Of a stretch of 64,000 bases of DNA, positions 34,838 through 43,942 are shown in pieces. The notes beneath the pieces are model-generated. The model saw only the letters and a program-made list of their open reading frames with translations. It was not told where the DNA came from and made no database searches. The stretch comes from Caldanaerobius fijiensis DSM 17918 (GTDB lineage Bacteria; Bacillota; Thermoanaerobacteria; Thermoanaerobacterales; Caldanaerobiaceae): positions 62,001 through 126,000 of the forward strand of contig NZ_FQVH01000003.1 in the NCBI RefSeq assembly GCF_900129075.1, given 5' to 3'. The position numbers and the translations under genes were made by a program. The stretch's first letter is position 1. The number at the start of each line of letters is the position of its first letter.

Positions 34838-36618
34838 TGAATTCATTTGAAATTGTAAAAGCAAAGGACGGGAATGATACTCTAATTGTAATAAGTGACA
34901 ATAAAAGATATTTTTTACACAGTTCGTACTATCCTGTAAGGGAAGCACAAGAATGGGCAAGTCGGATTGAATTTGGTGAAGAATCGATAATATTGGTCTA
35001 TGGAATCGGATTGGGATATCATATTAATTATTTGAGCGAGAGATTATCCACAAACAATAGGTTAATTCTGGTAGAACCCTCTAAAGAAATATTTGAGTAT
35101 GCATTAAACAATGGATATTACGATAGGTTTAAGAATAGGCCTGATACTTTTTTTATTGTCGAAGGTTCTGAAAAAGGTATAGGTACGCTGTTGTCAATGT
35201 ATATTCCATGGGACAATTTTGAAAATCTTACCTATATAGATTTTAAGCAGTATCCTAAAATTTTTGAAGAACATTATGAGAGATTCAGCAATAGTTTGAT
35301 TGAAACTATAAATTCAATGAGGATAAATAGAAATACGTCTTTATATTTTGCAGCACAATGGCAGTCAAACTTTATGGAAAACATAGAATTTGTTTTCAGA
35401 AGTGTACCTGTTAAGTCATTTTTTAACTCGTTTAAAAATGTGCCGGCTGTAATAGTGTCGGCAGGTCCTTCATTAGACAGGAACGTCAGATTGTTAAAAG
35501 AAGTGAAAGGAAAGTGTATAATTATATGTGTCGGAACAGCCTTAAAAGTCCTGGTGAAAGAAAATATTGAACCTGATTTTGTTGTATCAATAGATGGAAG
35601 TGAGAAGAATTTTAGACACTTTGATGGGTGTTCGGTAAATGTACCGCTGCTATATGACCTTACAGTATATCCTGAAATATTAAGAAGATACAAAGGCCCT
35701 TTAGTTATTGGCATGATTGCCTCAGAATTTTCATCTTTGCTTGAAGAAAAGTTATCTGTAGAATTTGGGAGACTAAGTGCAGGTCCGTCTGTTGCGAATT
35801 TGTCATTGGATTTTGCTTATAAATTAGGGTGCAATCCTATTATATTTATAGGACAGGATCTGGCATATCTAAACCACAGGACACATGCTGCAGGAACAAT
35901 ATATGAAAAAGATAGGATCAAAAGTAGTTATGATGAAAAAGAATATATATACGTTAAAGGCAACCTTGAAGAAAAAGTCTTAACAGATAAAGTGCTTCTA
36001 TCGTTTAAGACATGGTTTGAAAATTATGTATACAGTCATCCGGAAAGGATATATATCAATGCCACAGAAGGCGGAGCTTTAATTAAAGGTATGGAAATAA
36101 TGAGCTTTAAAGAGGCAATTTTAAAGTATATGGGAAAAGAATATTATGTAAAGCAAATAATCGATGAAATTTTAAAGAATAAGAAAATAGAGCCAGAACT
36201 AAAACAAATAAACTCACTTAAAAGAGAATTTGAAGATACAATTAAGAGGTTAAAAATAATAAAATATGATTGCATGCGTGGAGCAAAACTTTCGAAAAAG
36301 TTGTATAATGAATATGAAAAGGATATTGATGCTGATGTTACACGGATACTAGCTATATTAGATAAAATAGACGTGAAATTAAAAGATTCTAAAGATAGTT
36401 TTTCATTTATATCATCCATTTTAAACATTGTAACAACAAAAGTCCTTAAAGGCTTTAAACCTGAAAAAGATGAAACAGAAAAACAAAAAAAGCTGCGAAT
36501 CGCTTCTATGTCATATACCCTTTATCAGGGAATCTATGAAGCGATATTGCAGTCAGAAAGTGGGTTAGAACATGCAAAAGAGGCGATAGAAAACATTATA
36601 AATGAAAAATATGCTTAA
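34837..36618 (+). CDS. Motility-associated (Maf) glycosyltransferase, DUF115
   Basis: A 593-aa Maf/FlaG-type flagellin glycosyltransferase. The central DUF115 domain shows VPAVIVSAGPSLDRNVRLLKE, VGTALKVLVKENIEPDFVVSIDG and AGPSVANLSLDFAYKLGCNPIIFIGQDLAYLNHRTHA, with a helical, Lys/Glu-rich C-terminal third. Maf proteins attach pseudaminic or legionaminic acid to flagellin Ser/Thr residues in Campylobacter, Aeromonas, Geobacillus and clostridia. The legionaminate genes immediately downstream say which sugar is likely used. Confidence 0.9.
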   Translation: MNSFEIVKAKDGNDTLIVISDNKRYFLHSSYYPVREAQEWASRIEFGEESIILVYGIGLGYHINYLSERLSTNNRLILVEPSKEIFEYALNNGYYDRFKNRPDTFFIVEGSEKGIGTLLSMYIPWDNFENLTYIDFKQYPKIFEEHYERFSNSLIETINSMRINRNTSLYFAAQWQSNFMENIEFVFRSVPVKSFFNSFKNVPAVIVSAGPSLDRNVRLLKEVKGKCIIICVGTALKVLVKENIEPDFVVSIDGSEKNFRHFDGCSVNVPLLYDLTVYPEILRRYKGPLVIGMIASEFSSLLEEKLSVEFGRLSAGPSVANLSLDFAYKLGCNPIIFIGQDLAYLNHRTHAAGTIYEKDRIKSSYDEKEYIYVKGNLEEKVLTDKVLLSFKTWFENYVYSHPERIYINATEGGALIKGMEIMSFKEAILKYMGKEYYVKQIIDEILKNKKIEPELKQINSLKREFEDTIKRLKIIKYDCMRGAKLSKKLYNEYEKDIDADVTRILAILDKIDVKLKDSKDSFSFISSILNIVTTKVLKGFKPEKDETEKQKKLRIASMSYTLYQGIYEAILQSESGLEHAKEAIENIINEKYA

Positions 36619-36652
36619 GTTGATAATTTTTATTTCTCAGGAGGCCGTATTA

Positions 36653-37639
36653 ATGAAATTAAGAGATAAAAGAGTTCTTGTTACAGGTGCTGGGGGGTTT
36701 ATTGGCTCGCATCTGGCAGAAAAGCTGGTTGAGGAAGGTGCGAAAGTAAGAGCGTTTATAAGGTATAATTCAAAGAACAATTGGGGATGGTTGGAAACAT
36801 CATTATATAAAGATGAAATTGAAATATATACAGGTGATATAAGAGATTATGATAGTGTAAAAGATTCAATGAAGGATATCAATGTTGTTTTTCACCTTGC
36901 GGCACTTATAGGTATTCCGTATTCTTACGTATCGCCATTAGCATATATAAAAACAAATATAGAAGGCACATATAATATTTTGCAGGCAGCAAAAGAATTA
37001 GGTGTAGAGAGGGTAATTCAAACTTCCACAAGTGAGGTTTACGGAACAGCTAAGTATGTGCCAATAGACGAGAGTCATCCATTTCAGCCTCAGTCACCGT
37101 ATTCAGCTACAAAAATAGCTGCTGATAATATTGCATTGAGTTTTTTCAATGCCTTTAATTTACCTGTGACGATAGCAAGGCCATTTAACACATATGGACC
37201 AAGACAATCGGCGAGGGCTGTAATACCTACAATAATTACGCAGATATTGAGTGGCCAGAGAGAAATCAAATTGGGAAGTCTTACTCCCAAAAGGGACATG
37301 AATTATGTAAAAGATACCGTAGATGGATTTATAAAAGTTGCTGAGTGCGATGAACTTATAGGACAAGTTGTTAATATTGGATCTGGACAGGAGATATCTA
37401 TTGGTGAATTGGCGTATCTTATTTCAAAATTGATGGGTGTTGATATTAAAATAGTTCAGGAAGACCAGAGAATTCGCCCGGAGAAGAGCGAAGTTGAAAG
37501 ACTTTTATGTGATAATACGAAAATAAAGCAATATACTGGCTGGAAGCCAAAATATACTCTTGAAGAAGGCCTGAAAGAAACAATAGGATGGTTAAAGGAT
37601 AACATAGATATTTATAAACCGGAGGTATATAATGTATAG
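36653..37639 (+). CDS. legB: NAD-dependent 4,6-dehydratase LegB
   Basis: An extended SDR of 328 aa. It has the cofactor loop VTGAGGFIGSHL, the catalytic triad with STSEVYGTA and YSATK, and RPFNTYGPRQSARAVIPTII. It removes water from a nucleotide-bound GlcNAc to give the 4-keto-6-deoxy sugar, the first step of legionaminic acid synthesis. ATG 36653 has AGGAGG upstream; an in-frame ATG at 36602 falls within the Maf gene. The operon continues with legC, overlapping by 8 bp. Confidence 0.88.
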   Translation: MKLRDKRVLVTGAGGFIGSHLAEKLVEEGAKVRAFIRYNSKNNWGWLETSLYKDEIEIYTGDIRDYDSVKDSMKDINVVFHLAALIGIPYSYVSPLAYIKTNIEGTYNILQAAKELGVERVIQTSTSEVYGTAKYVPIDESHPFQPQSPYSATKIAADNIALSFFNAFNLPVTIARPFNTYGPRQSARAVIPTIITQILSGQREIKLGSLTPKRDMNYVKDTVDGFIKVAECDELIGQVVNIGSGQEISIGELAYLISKLMGVDIKIVQEDQRIRPEKSEVERLLCDNTKIKQYTGWKPKYTLEEGLKETIGWLKDNIDIYKPEVYNV

Positions 37640-38744
37640 TGAAATAAAGCTTGACGACCCTAATTTGGGAGACTTAGAAAAAGAGTATATATTAAAAGCT
37701 ATTGATAGTAATTATGTATCAACTGCTGGTCCGTTTGTACCTGAATTTGAAGAAAAATTTGCAAGATATTTAAATGTTAATTCATGCGTTTCAGTGCAAA
37801 GCGGCACGGCAGCAATACATATGGCACTATATGAATTGGGAATAGGGGCAGGTGATGAGGTAATCGTACCTGCCATTACATTTATTGCAACAGTTAATCC
37901 TATAGTGTATTGTGGTGGAACTCCTGTCTTTGTAGATGTGGATGCGAATACTTGGAATATAGATCCGGAAAAAATCGAAAAAGCAATAACACCTAAAACA
38001 AAGGCCATCATAGTTGTGCATTTATACGGTAATCCATGTGATATGGATAAGATTATGAAGATTGCCGAAGAGCATGGGTTATATGTCATCGAAGATGCAA
38101 CAGAAAGCCTTGGAGCGATATATAAAGGTAGATATACAGGAACTATTGGCCATATGGGATGTTTCAGCTTTAACGGAAATAAGGTAATTACAACAGGTGG
38201 GGGAGGAATGATAGCAACAAATGACAAAAAAAGAGCTGGGCATATTAAATATCTTGTTAATCAGGCGAGAGATAATTTACCTGGATATCATCATTCAGAA
38301 ATAGGCTTTAATTACAGGATGACGAATTTAGAAGCGGCATTGGGTCTTGCGCAATTTGAACGATTAGATGAATTTTTAACGAAGAAACAGTTGTTTAAGA
38401 AAATATATGAAAATGCATTTAATGGAATTGAGGTAATAGAGCTGCAAAAGGAGTATGCAGATGCTATCAGTTCATCGTGGTTATTTTCTATAAAGATAGA
38501 CACTAAAAAAGTGAAAAAAACAATACCGGAGATTCAGGATAAATTAAAAGCAAGAGGGATACCGAGCAGAAGAATATTTAAACCGATAGTAGATATGCCG
38601 CCATATTTAAAATATAAGAAGGGCAACTATGATAATTCGTATGATATTTACGAAAGGGGATTAAACCTTCCATCATCGACATTGAACGGACCGGAAGATA
38701 TAGAATATACAGCAAAATCCTTATTAGAAATATTGGAAATATAA
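37632..38744 (+). CDS. legC: Aminotransferase LegC (DegT/DnrJ/EryC1/StrS)
   Basis: A 370-aa PLP-dependent sugar aminotransferase. QSGTAAIHMALYELGIGAGDEVIVPAITFIATVNPI and the PLP Lys site GCFSFNGNKVITTGGGGMI (SFNGNK with Lys) are visible, as is DATESLGAIYKGR with the PLP-binding Asp. It adds the C4 amino group to the 4-keto sugar made by LegB. DegT family members with the SFNGNK site are typical of Leg/LegC enzymes. Confidence 0.88.
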   Translation: MYSEIKLDDPNLGDLEKEYILKAIDSNYVSTAGPFVPEFEEKFARYLNVNSCVSVQSGTAAIHMALYELGIGAGDEVIVPAITFIATVNPIVYCGGTPVFVDVDANTWNIDPEKIEKAITPKTKAIIVVHLYGNPCDMDKIMKIAEEHGLYVIEDATESLGAIYKGRYTGTIGHMGCFSFNGNKVITTGGGGMIATNDKKRAGHIKYLVNQARDNLPGYHHSEIGFNYRMTNLEAALGLAQFERLDEFLTKKQLFKKIYENAFNGIEVIELQKEYADAISSSWLFSIKIDTKKVKKTIPEIQDKLKARGIPSRRIFKPIVDMPPYLKYKKGNYDNSYDIYERGLNLPSSTLNGPEDIEYTAKSLLEILEI

Positions 38745-38763
38745 ACAATGGAGAGGGCAAAAT

Positions 38764-39918
38764 ATGAGGAAAATAGCAGTTGTTACAGGGACAAGGGCAG
38801 AATATGGCTTATTATACTGGACACTTAAAGAGATTGCAAATGATCCCGAATTGGAATTACAACTTATTGTGACAGGGTCTCATTTATCACCGGAATTCGG
38901 GCTTACAAAGAGAGATATAGAAAAAGACGGTTTTAAAATATATGATGAAGTTGAAATATTACTTTCGTCAGATACAGGACAGGGAATTGCGAAATCGATT
39001 GGGTTGGGTATTATCAGCTTTGCACAAGTTTTTTCAAGGTTAAAGCCCCATATATTGTTGATATTGGGTGATAGGTTTGAGGTATTTGCCGCTGCTACGG
39101 CAGCAATGGCATTAAATATTCCTATAGCACACATAGCAGGTGGTGAGTCAACAGAAGGAGCGATAGATGAACAGATAAGACATGCGATAACTAAAATGGC
39201 ACATATTCATTTTCCTAGTTGCGATTATTATGCTGAAAGAATAATAAAGATGGGAGAAGAAGAGTGGCGAGTATATAATGTAGGGGCGCCTGGATTAGAG
39301 AATATCAAAAAGTTAAAATTGCTTGATAAAGGTGAACTTGAAAAATCTTTAGGAATAAGGCTAGATTTAACTACTTTATTAGTAACCTATCATCCAGAAA
39401 CACTGGAAAGAGAAAATATAGAACAGCATGTCAATAATTTATTAGAAGCTTTAAAAGAAACGGGTTGCCAAATAATTTTTACTTATCCTAACGCCGATAG
39501 TGGTGGAAGGTATATAATTGGAAAGATAAATGATTTTGTTGAGAAATATAAGAAGGCCAGATTGTATATTAACTTAGGACAAATAAGATATTTAAGCTTA
39601 TTAAAATATGTTGATGTTATGGTTGGCAATTCATCCAGTGGAATAATCGAAGCTCCATCATTTAAATTACCAGTGGTTAACATTGGTAGCAGGCAAAAAG
39701 GAAGATTGAGAGCTTTAAATATTATAGATGTAGGCTATTCTAAAGAGGAGATCTTAAGCGGGATAAGAAAAGCCCTTTACGACGAGAGCTTTAGAAGAGA
39801 GTTGAAAAATACAAAAAATTTATACGGAGAAGGAGATACAAGTAAAAAAATCGTCAGTGTACTAAAAACCGTAGATATAAATAATGAAAACTTCTTAATG
39901 AAAAAGCTCACATATTAA
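38764..39918 (+). CDS. legG: UDP-sugar hydrolysing 2-epimerase LegG/NeuC
   Basis: A 384-aa GT-B-fold hydrolysing 2-epimerase. VTGTRAEYGLLYWTLKEI, ILGDRFEVFAAATAAMALNIPIAHIAGGESTEGAIDEQIRHAITKMAHIHF and GNSSSGIIEAPSFKLPVVNIGSRQKGR are as in NeuC/LegG. It releases the nucleotide and inverts C2, giving 2,4-diacetamido-2,4,6-trideoxymannose, the substrate of LegI. Confidence 0.92.
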   Translation: MRKIAVVTGTRAEYGLLYWTLKEIANDPELELQLIVTGSHLSPEFGLTKRDIEKDGFKIYDEVEILLSSDTGQGIAKSIGLGIISFAQVFSRLKPHILLILGDRFEVFAAATAAMALNIPIAHIAGGESTEGAIDEQIRHAITKMAHIHFPSCDYYAERIIKMGEEEWRVYNVGAPGLENIKKLKLLDKGELEKSLGIRLDLTTLLVTYHPETLERENIEQHVNNLLEALKETGCQIIFTYPNADSGGRYIIGKINDFVEKYKKARLYINLGQIRYLSLLKYVDVMVGNSSSGIIEAPSFKLPVVNIGSRQKGRLRALNIIDVGYSKEEILSGIRKALYDESFRRELKNTKNLYGEGDTSKKIVSVLKTVDINNENFLMKKLTY

Positions 39919-39939
39919 GGCTGAAAGTGAGATGACTAT

Positions 39940-40983
39940 ATGATAAAAATAGGTGATAGAATTATAGGTGATAATTCTCCTGCCTTTATAATAGCAGAGG
40001 CAGGAGTAAACCATAGCGGGAGTGTAGAATTGGCAAAAAAAATGATAGATGCAGCCGTGGAAGCTGGAGCAGATGCAATTAAGTTTCAAATTTTTAAAGC
40101 TGAGAACTTAGTGATAAAAAGCGCCGAAAAAGCTGAATATCAGAAAAGAACTACTGGTGAAAATGAATCACAATATGATATGCTCAAAAAATTAGAACTT
40201 ACATATGATCAACATATTGAGCTTATGAAATATTGCCAGCAAAAGAGGATAATCTATTTATCTACTCCTTTTGACTTTGAGAGTGCTGATGTACTAGATA
40301 AATGTGATGTGGCTGCATATAAAATAGGCTCAGGTGATATTACTAATTTGCCGCTTATTGAATATATTGCGCGAAGAAATAAACCAATGATAATATCAAC
40401 AGGGATGGCTGATCTTGGGGAAATAGAAGATGCTATAGATATTATAAGGAAGACAGGTAATGAGAAAATCATACTTTTACATTGCGTATCAAACTACCCG
40501 GCAGATTACAGAGACGTAAACTTAAATGCAATGCTTACTCTTAAAAATGCATTTAAATTTCCAGTTGGCTATTCGGATCATACATTAGGTATTGAGATTC
40601 CTATAGCAGCTGTAGCGCTAGGGGCAAAAGTTATTGAAAAGCATTTTACACTCGACAGAAATTTACCAGGGCCTGATCATAAAGCTTCGTTGGAGCCTTT
40701 TGAACTTAAGCAGATGATAAAGAGCATAAGAAACGTAGAATGTTCAATGGGAGACGGGATAAAGAAGTGTACGTATGTTGAAGAAAATGCCAGGAAAGTG
40801 GCGCGCAAAAGCCTTGTAGCGGCTTGCGACATAAGAAGAGGGATGGTCATAGAAAAAGAGATGCTGACGGTAAAAAGGCCTGGAACTGGCATACCGCCAA
40901 AAGATATAGGCTATATAGTAGGTAGGAAAGCTAAAATTGATATTTTAAAAGATACACTAATTAACTTGGATATGTTAGAATGA
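39940..40983 (+). CDS. legI: N,N'-diacetyllegionaminic acid synthase LegI/NeuB
   Basis: A 347-aa NeuB-family synthase that condenses the trideoxymannose with phosphoenolpyruvate. The TIM barrel (1-280) shows IIAEAGVNHSGSVELAKKMIDAAVEAGADAIKFQ, LSTPFDFESADVLDKCDVAAYKIGSGDITNLPLIEYIA and VGYSDHTLGIEIPIAAVALGAKVIEKHFT; the C-terminal SAF domain (SLVAACDIRRGMVIEKEMLTVKRPGTGI) is the antifreeze-like module. Confidence 0.93.
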   Translation: MIKIGDRIIGDNSPAFIIAEAGVNHSGSVELAKKMIDAAVEAGADAIKFQIFKAENLVIKSAEKAEYQKRTTGENESQYDMLKKLELTYDQHIELMKYCQQKRIIYLSTPFDFESADVLDKCDVAAYKIGSGDITNLPLIEYIARRNKPMIISTGMADLGEIEDAIDIIRKTGNEKIILLHCVSNYPADYRDVNLNAMLTLKNAFKFPVGYSDHTLGIEIPIAAVALGAKVIEKHFTLDRNLPGPDHKASLEPFELKQMIKSIRNVECSMGDGIKKCTYVEENARKVARKSLVAACDIRRGMVIEKEMLTVKRPGTGIPPKDIGYIVGRKAKIDILKDTLINLDMLE

Positions 40984-41013
40984 ATTAAAAGGAGCCTGGA
41001 TGGGGGAATTTTT

Positions 41014-41658
41014 TTGGAAGAACTTATTTTAATTGGAGCTGGTGGGCATGCTAAAGCCGTATTAGAAATCCTCAAACTTATGGATACTTATAGGGTTGTA
41101 GGGCTTATAGAGAAGGACAGACAAAAGATGGGAAGAAGGATATTAGGTATTCCAATAATAGGTAGTGACGAATGTTTAAGTGATTTTTATAATGAGGGCA
41201 TAAAGCATGCCTTGATAGCGGTTGGTAGTACAGGAGATAATCGGATAAGAAAAGATCTGTATAATACCGCAAAAAGTATAGGTTTTAATATGATAAATGC
41301 GTTTCATCCTAAAGCGATAATTTCCCAATATAGCAAATTTGGTGAAGGGAATGTGGTTATGGCTGAATCGGTAATTGGACCGGATGTGGAAATCGGCAAT
41401 AACGTTATAATAAATACTGCAGCAGTAGTGGAACACGATTGTAGAATTGGAGATCATGTGCATATTGCTCCAGGTTCTAAAATTGCAGGTGGTGTTGAGA
41501 TTGGTGATGAAAGTTTTGTGGGTATCGGGGCAGTAATAATTCAGGGTATAAAAATAGGAAAAAACGTGTTAATTGGAGCGGGAGCGGTTATTATAAATGA
41601 CGTTCCTGATAATGCTGTTGTCGTAGGTGTTCCAGGGAAGATTATTGCTTATAGATAA
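41014..41658 (+). CDS. NeuD-type sugar acyltransferase, candidate LegH
   Basis: A 214-aa two-domain protein: N-terminal Rossmann-like PglD domain (LILIGAGGHAKAVLEIL) and a left-handed beta-helix of hexapeptide repeats (about 100-210: FGEGNVVMAESVIGPDVEIGNNVIINTAAVVEHDCRIGDHVHIAPGSKIAGGVEIG). The EHDCRIGDHVHIAPG block holds the catalytic His. It could be the N-acetyltransferase of the pathway (the LegH/PglD step after LegC) or an O-acetyltransferase of the finished sugar; no other acetyltransferase is seen. TTG start after GGGGGA. Confidence 0.85.
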   Translation: MEELILIGAGGHAKAVLEILKLMDTYRVVGLIEKDRQKMGRRILGIPIIGSDECLSDFYNEGIKHALIAVGSTGDNRIRKDLYNTAKSIGFNMINAFHPKAIISQYSKFGEGNVVMAESVIGPDVEIGNNVIINTAAVVEHDCRIGDHVHIAPGSKIAGGVEIGDESFVGIGAVIIQGIKIGKNVLIGAGAVIINDVPDNAVVVGVPGKIIAYR

Positions 41659-41689
41659 TATATTTCATGAACGGGTGAGGAGATTTTTT

Positions 41690-42757
41690 ATGAAGGATAT
41701 TGTGAAAAATGCTTTGGCCCATGCAGATTGTACAATAAGAGATGCAATAAAAAAAATAAATGATAATGGGTTACAGATTTTAATTGTGGTTGATAATCAA
41801 AACAGATTAATTGGTACTGTTACTGATGGCGATATAAGAAGATCTATTTTAAAAAACATATCACTGGACGAATTTATTGGGGAGATAATGAATAGGTCAC
41901 CTAGGTTTGTATATAAAGGCGAAGAAGATAAAGCTTATGAATTAATGTTGAAGTATAAAATTAGAGTTGTGCCGGTTTTGGACAGTAATAATACAGTTAT
42001 AGACTTAATCATGATCGAAGAATTGTTTGGAGTTAAACAATATGCCAATAAATCCAACTATGTTTTTATAATGGCGGGAGGAAAGGGGACAAGGTTGGAC
42101 CCATTTACAAAAATACTTCCTAAACCGTTAATACCTATCGGGGAAAAACCAATAATAGAGGTTATAATGAGTAATTTTAGAAAATATGGTTTTAATAACT
42201 TTATTATATCGCTTAACTACAAAGCAGAGATGATAAAATTATATTTTTCAGAAAATCCAGATAGGTACAATATTACATATACAAATGAAAAAGATTTTTT
42301 GGGGACAGCTGGAGCATTGCAGTTGGCCAAAAGTATGCTAAAGGAATCATTTATAGTTTCAAATTGCGATGTAATCGTTGAGATTGATTTTGATGAATTG
42401 TTAAAATATCATAAAAATAATCACAATCAAGCAACTATTGTGGGTGTTATAAAAAATATGCAAATTCCTTATGGTGTTTTAGATGTTAAAGATGGTATTC
42501 TGGAGCGGGTAACTGAAAAGCCGGAATATTACTTTGTTATAAACTCGGGTATTTACGTTTTAGAGCCTGAAATCATAGATTTGATTCCTGAAGGGCAGCC
42601 TATAAATATGCCGGATCTCTTACTAAAGGCTAAAGAATGTGGTTTTAAAGTAGGAGTTTATCCTATAAGCTCAAAATGGTTTGACGTAGGGCAGTGGGAA
42701 GAGTACAAAAAAACATTAGAATATTTTAAAAAGTTATATGGTGATGTAAATGTATGA
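41690..42757 (+). CDS. CBS-domain nucleotidyltransferase, PtmE-like
   Basis: A 355-aa protein: two CBS motifs (about 1-115, TIRDAIKKINDNGLQILIVVDNQNRLIGTVTDGDIRRSIL) followed by a glucose-1-phosphate thymidylyl/guanylyltransferase domain (FIMAGGKGTRLDPFTKILPKPLIPIGEKPIIEVIM). It matches PtmE of Campylobacter jejuni, which makes GDP-GlcN from GlcN-1-P for the GDP-sugar based legionaminate route. This implies the pathway starts from a GDP-linked rather than UDP-linked sugar. ATG 41690 has GGGTGAGGAG upstream. Confidence 0.82.
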   Translation: MKDIVKNALAHADCTIRDAIKKINDNGLQILIVVDNQNRLIGTVTDGDIRRSILKNISLDEFIGEIMNRSPRFVYKGEEDKAYELMLKYKIRVVPVLDSNNTVIDLIMIEELFGVKQYANKSNYVFIMAGGKGTRLDPFTKILPKPLIPIGEKPIIEVIMSNFRKYGFNNFIISLNYKAEMIKLYFSENPDRYNITYTNEKDFLGTAGALQLAKSMLKESFIVSNCDVIVEIDFDELLKYHKNNHNQATIVGVIKNMQIPYGVLDVKDGILERVTEKPEYYFVINSGIYVLEPEIIDLIPEGQPINMPDLLLKAKECGFKVGVYPISSKWFDVGQWEEYKKTLEYFKKLYGDVNV

Positions 42758-43454
42758 CGGTCAAACGATATTAGCGTTAATACCTGCCAGAGGAGGATCT
42801 AAGGGGGTCCCGCGGAAAAATTTAAGGTGTCTTTCAGGTAAACCTCTTATTGCTTATACAATCGAAGCGGCATTACAGGCTAATTTTATAGATAAAATAA
42901 TTGTATCAACAGATGATTTGGAAATAGCGAATGTATCTAAAAAATATGGTGCAGAAGTTCCTTTTATACGCCCGGAAGCTTTAGCAACAGATGAAGCAAA
43001 AGGAATTGATGTGATATTACATGCCATGCAGTGGCTTGAAGATCATAATGAGAAGTTTGATTTATTGATACTTTTACAGCCAACGTCTCCATTAAGAGAT
43101 TCGGAAGATATAAAAAATGCATTAAGTTTATTTGTCAGAAAAAATGCAGATGCGGTGGTATCAGTCTGTGAGGCTGAACATTCGCCGTTATGGATGAATA
43201 CATTGAGAGAAGATCTATGCATGAAAGACTTTATAAGGAAAGAAGTATTAAATAAGAACAGGCAGGAATTAGAAACTTATTATCGCCTGAATGGCGCTAT
43301 ATACTTAGCTAAATGGAATTATATAAAGCAGTATAAGAGTTTTTACGGGGATAAAACATATGCATATATAATGTCAAGAGAAAAGTCTGTGGACATTGAT
43401 AGCGAATTTGATTTGCAATTCGCAGAATTTTTGATGAAAAACAAAAATATATAG
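42750..43454 (+). CDS. legF: CMP-legionaminic acid synthetase (cytidylyltransferase)
   Basis: A 234-aa NeuA/LegF enzyme that activates legionaminate as the CMP-sugar used by the Maf transferase. ALIPARGGSKGVPRKNLRCLSGKPLIAYTIEAAL is the nucleotide-binding start; LLILLQPTSPLRDSEDIKNAL and YRLNGAIYLAKW (RxNGAIY) follow. The start overlaps the previous gene by 8 bp. It ends the sugar operon. Confidence 0.9.
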   Translation: MYDGQTILALIPARGGSKGVPRKNLRCLSGKPLIAYTIEAALQANFIDKIIVSTDDLEIANVSKKYGAEVPFIRPEALATDEAKGIDVILHAMQWLEDHNEKFDLLILLQPTSPLRDSEDIKNALSLFVRKNADAVVSVCEAEHSPLWMNTLREDLCMKDFIRKEVLNKNRQELETYYRLNGAIYLAKWNYIKQYKSFYGDKTYAYIMSREKSVDIDSEFDLQFAEFLMKNKNI

Positions 43455-43942
43455 TAAGGTTGGGTTACGTAAAAAGTGAGCTATTAAATAGTCTTTGCTT
43501 TATGATTGACGAGATTGAAAAAATGGGTACAGAAAGCGATAGAAAACGTTAGGGAGATAGTAAAGCACATTATAATTATGCAGCTGACAGTATGTCGATA
43601 GAAGATGAGTTTTTTGGATAAAGGCAGAAGCATAAAAGTGCGGGTACCCTCTAAATTTCAGTGGGAGAAGAAGAATTGAATATGTTTGCAAAGAATAGCT
43701 CGCTGAGGTCATGTATTCAATAGTTAAATGTTATTTGTCATTTTATGAACTGTGACGCTTTTTTATTGAAACGGCCTGTGCTTTAGGATTTAACAGAACA
43801 TAAAATACAAAATAGTTATGAATGAATTGATTTATCTACGATATATGCAGGGTTCAAGAAAAAGGTGATAAGATATTTGATTAGATAGGTTGTTTGTATT
43901 TTATTAAATTGGCAGGGAAGACTTTGGAGGAAATTGAAGGGT
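43455..43942 (+). other. 480-bp region without intact gene; possible decayed remnant
   Basis: No intact gene is visible. From 43460 one frame reads for about 30 codons to a TAG, then about 23 more to TAA (segments such as SELLNSLCFMIDEIEKMGTE and YNYAADSMSIEDEFF), and a coding-like stretch continues in another frame (GRSIKVRVPSKFQWEKK). This looks like a degraded gene of unknown family. GGAGG at 43926-43930 belongs to the helicase gene. No terminator was seen after legF. Confidence 0.3.

Noticed and set aside
35043-35051. DnaA box TTATCCACA inside the Maf gene
   Set aside because: A single copy within coding sequence, expected by chance; no cluster.
43500-43712. Minus-strand ORF of 70 codons in the gap after legF
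   Set aside because: No ribosome site or family features; composition is like the decayed region.
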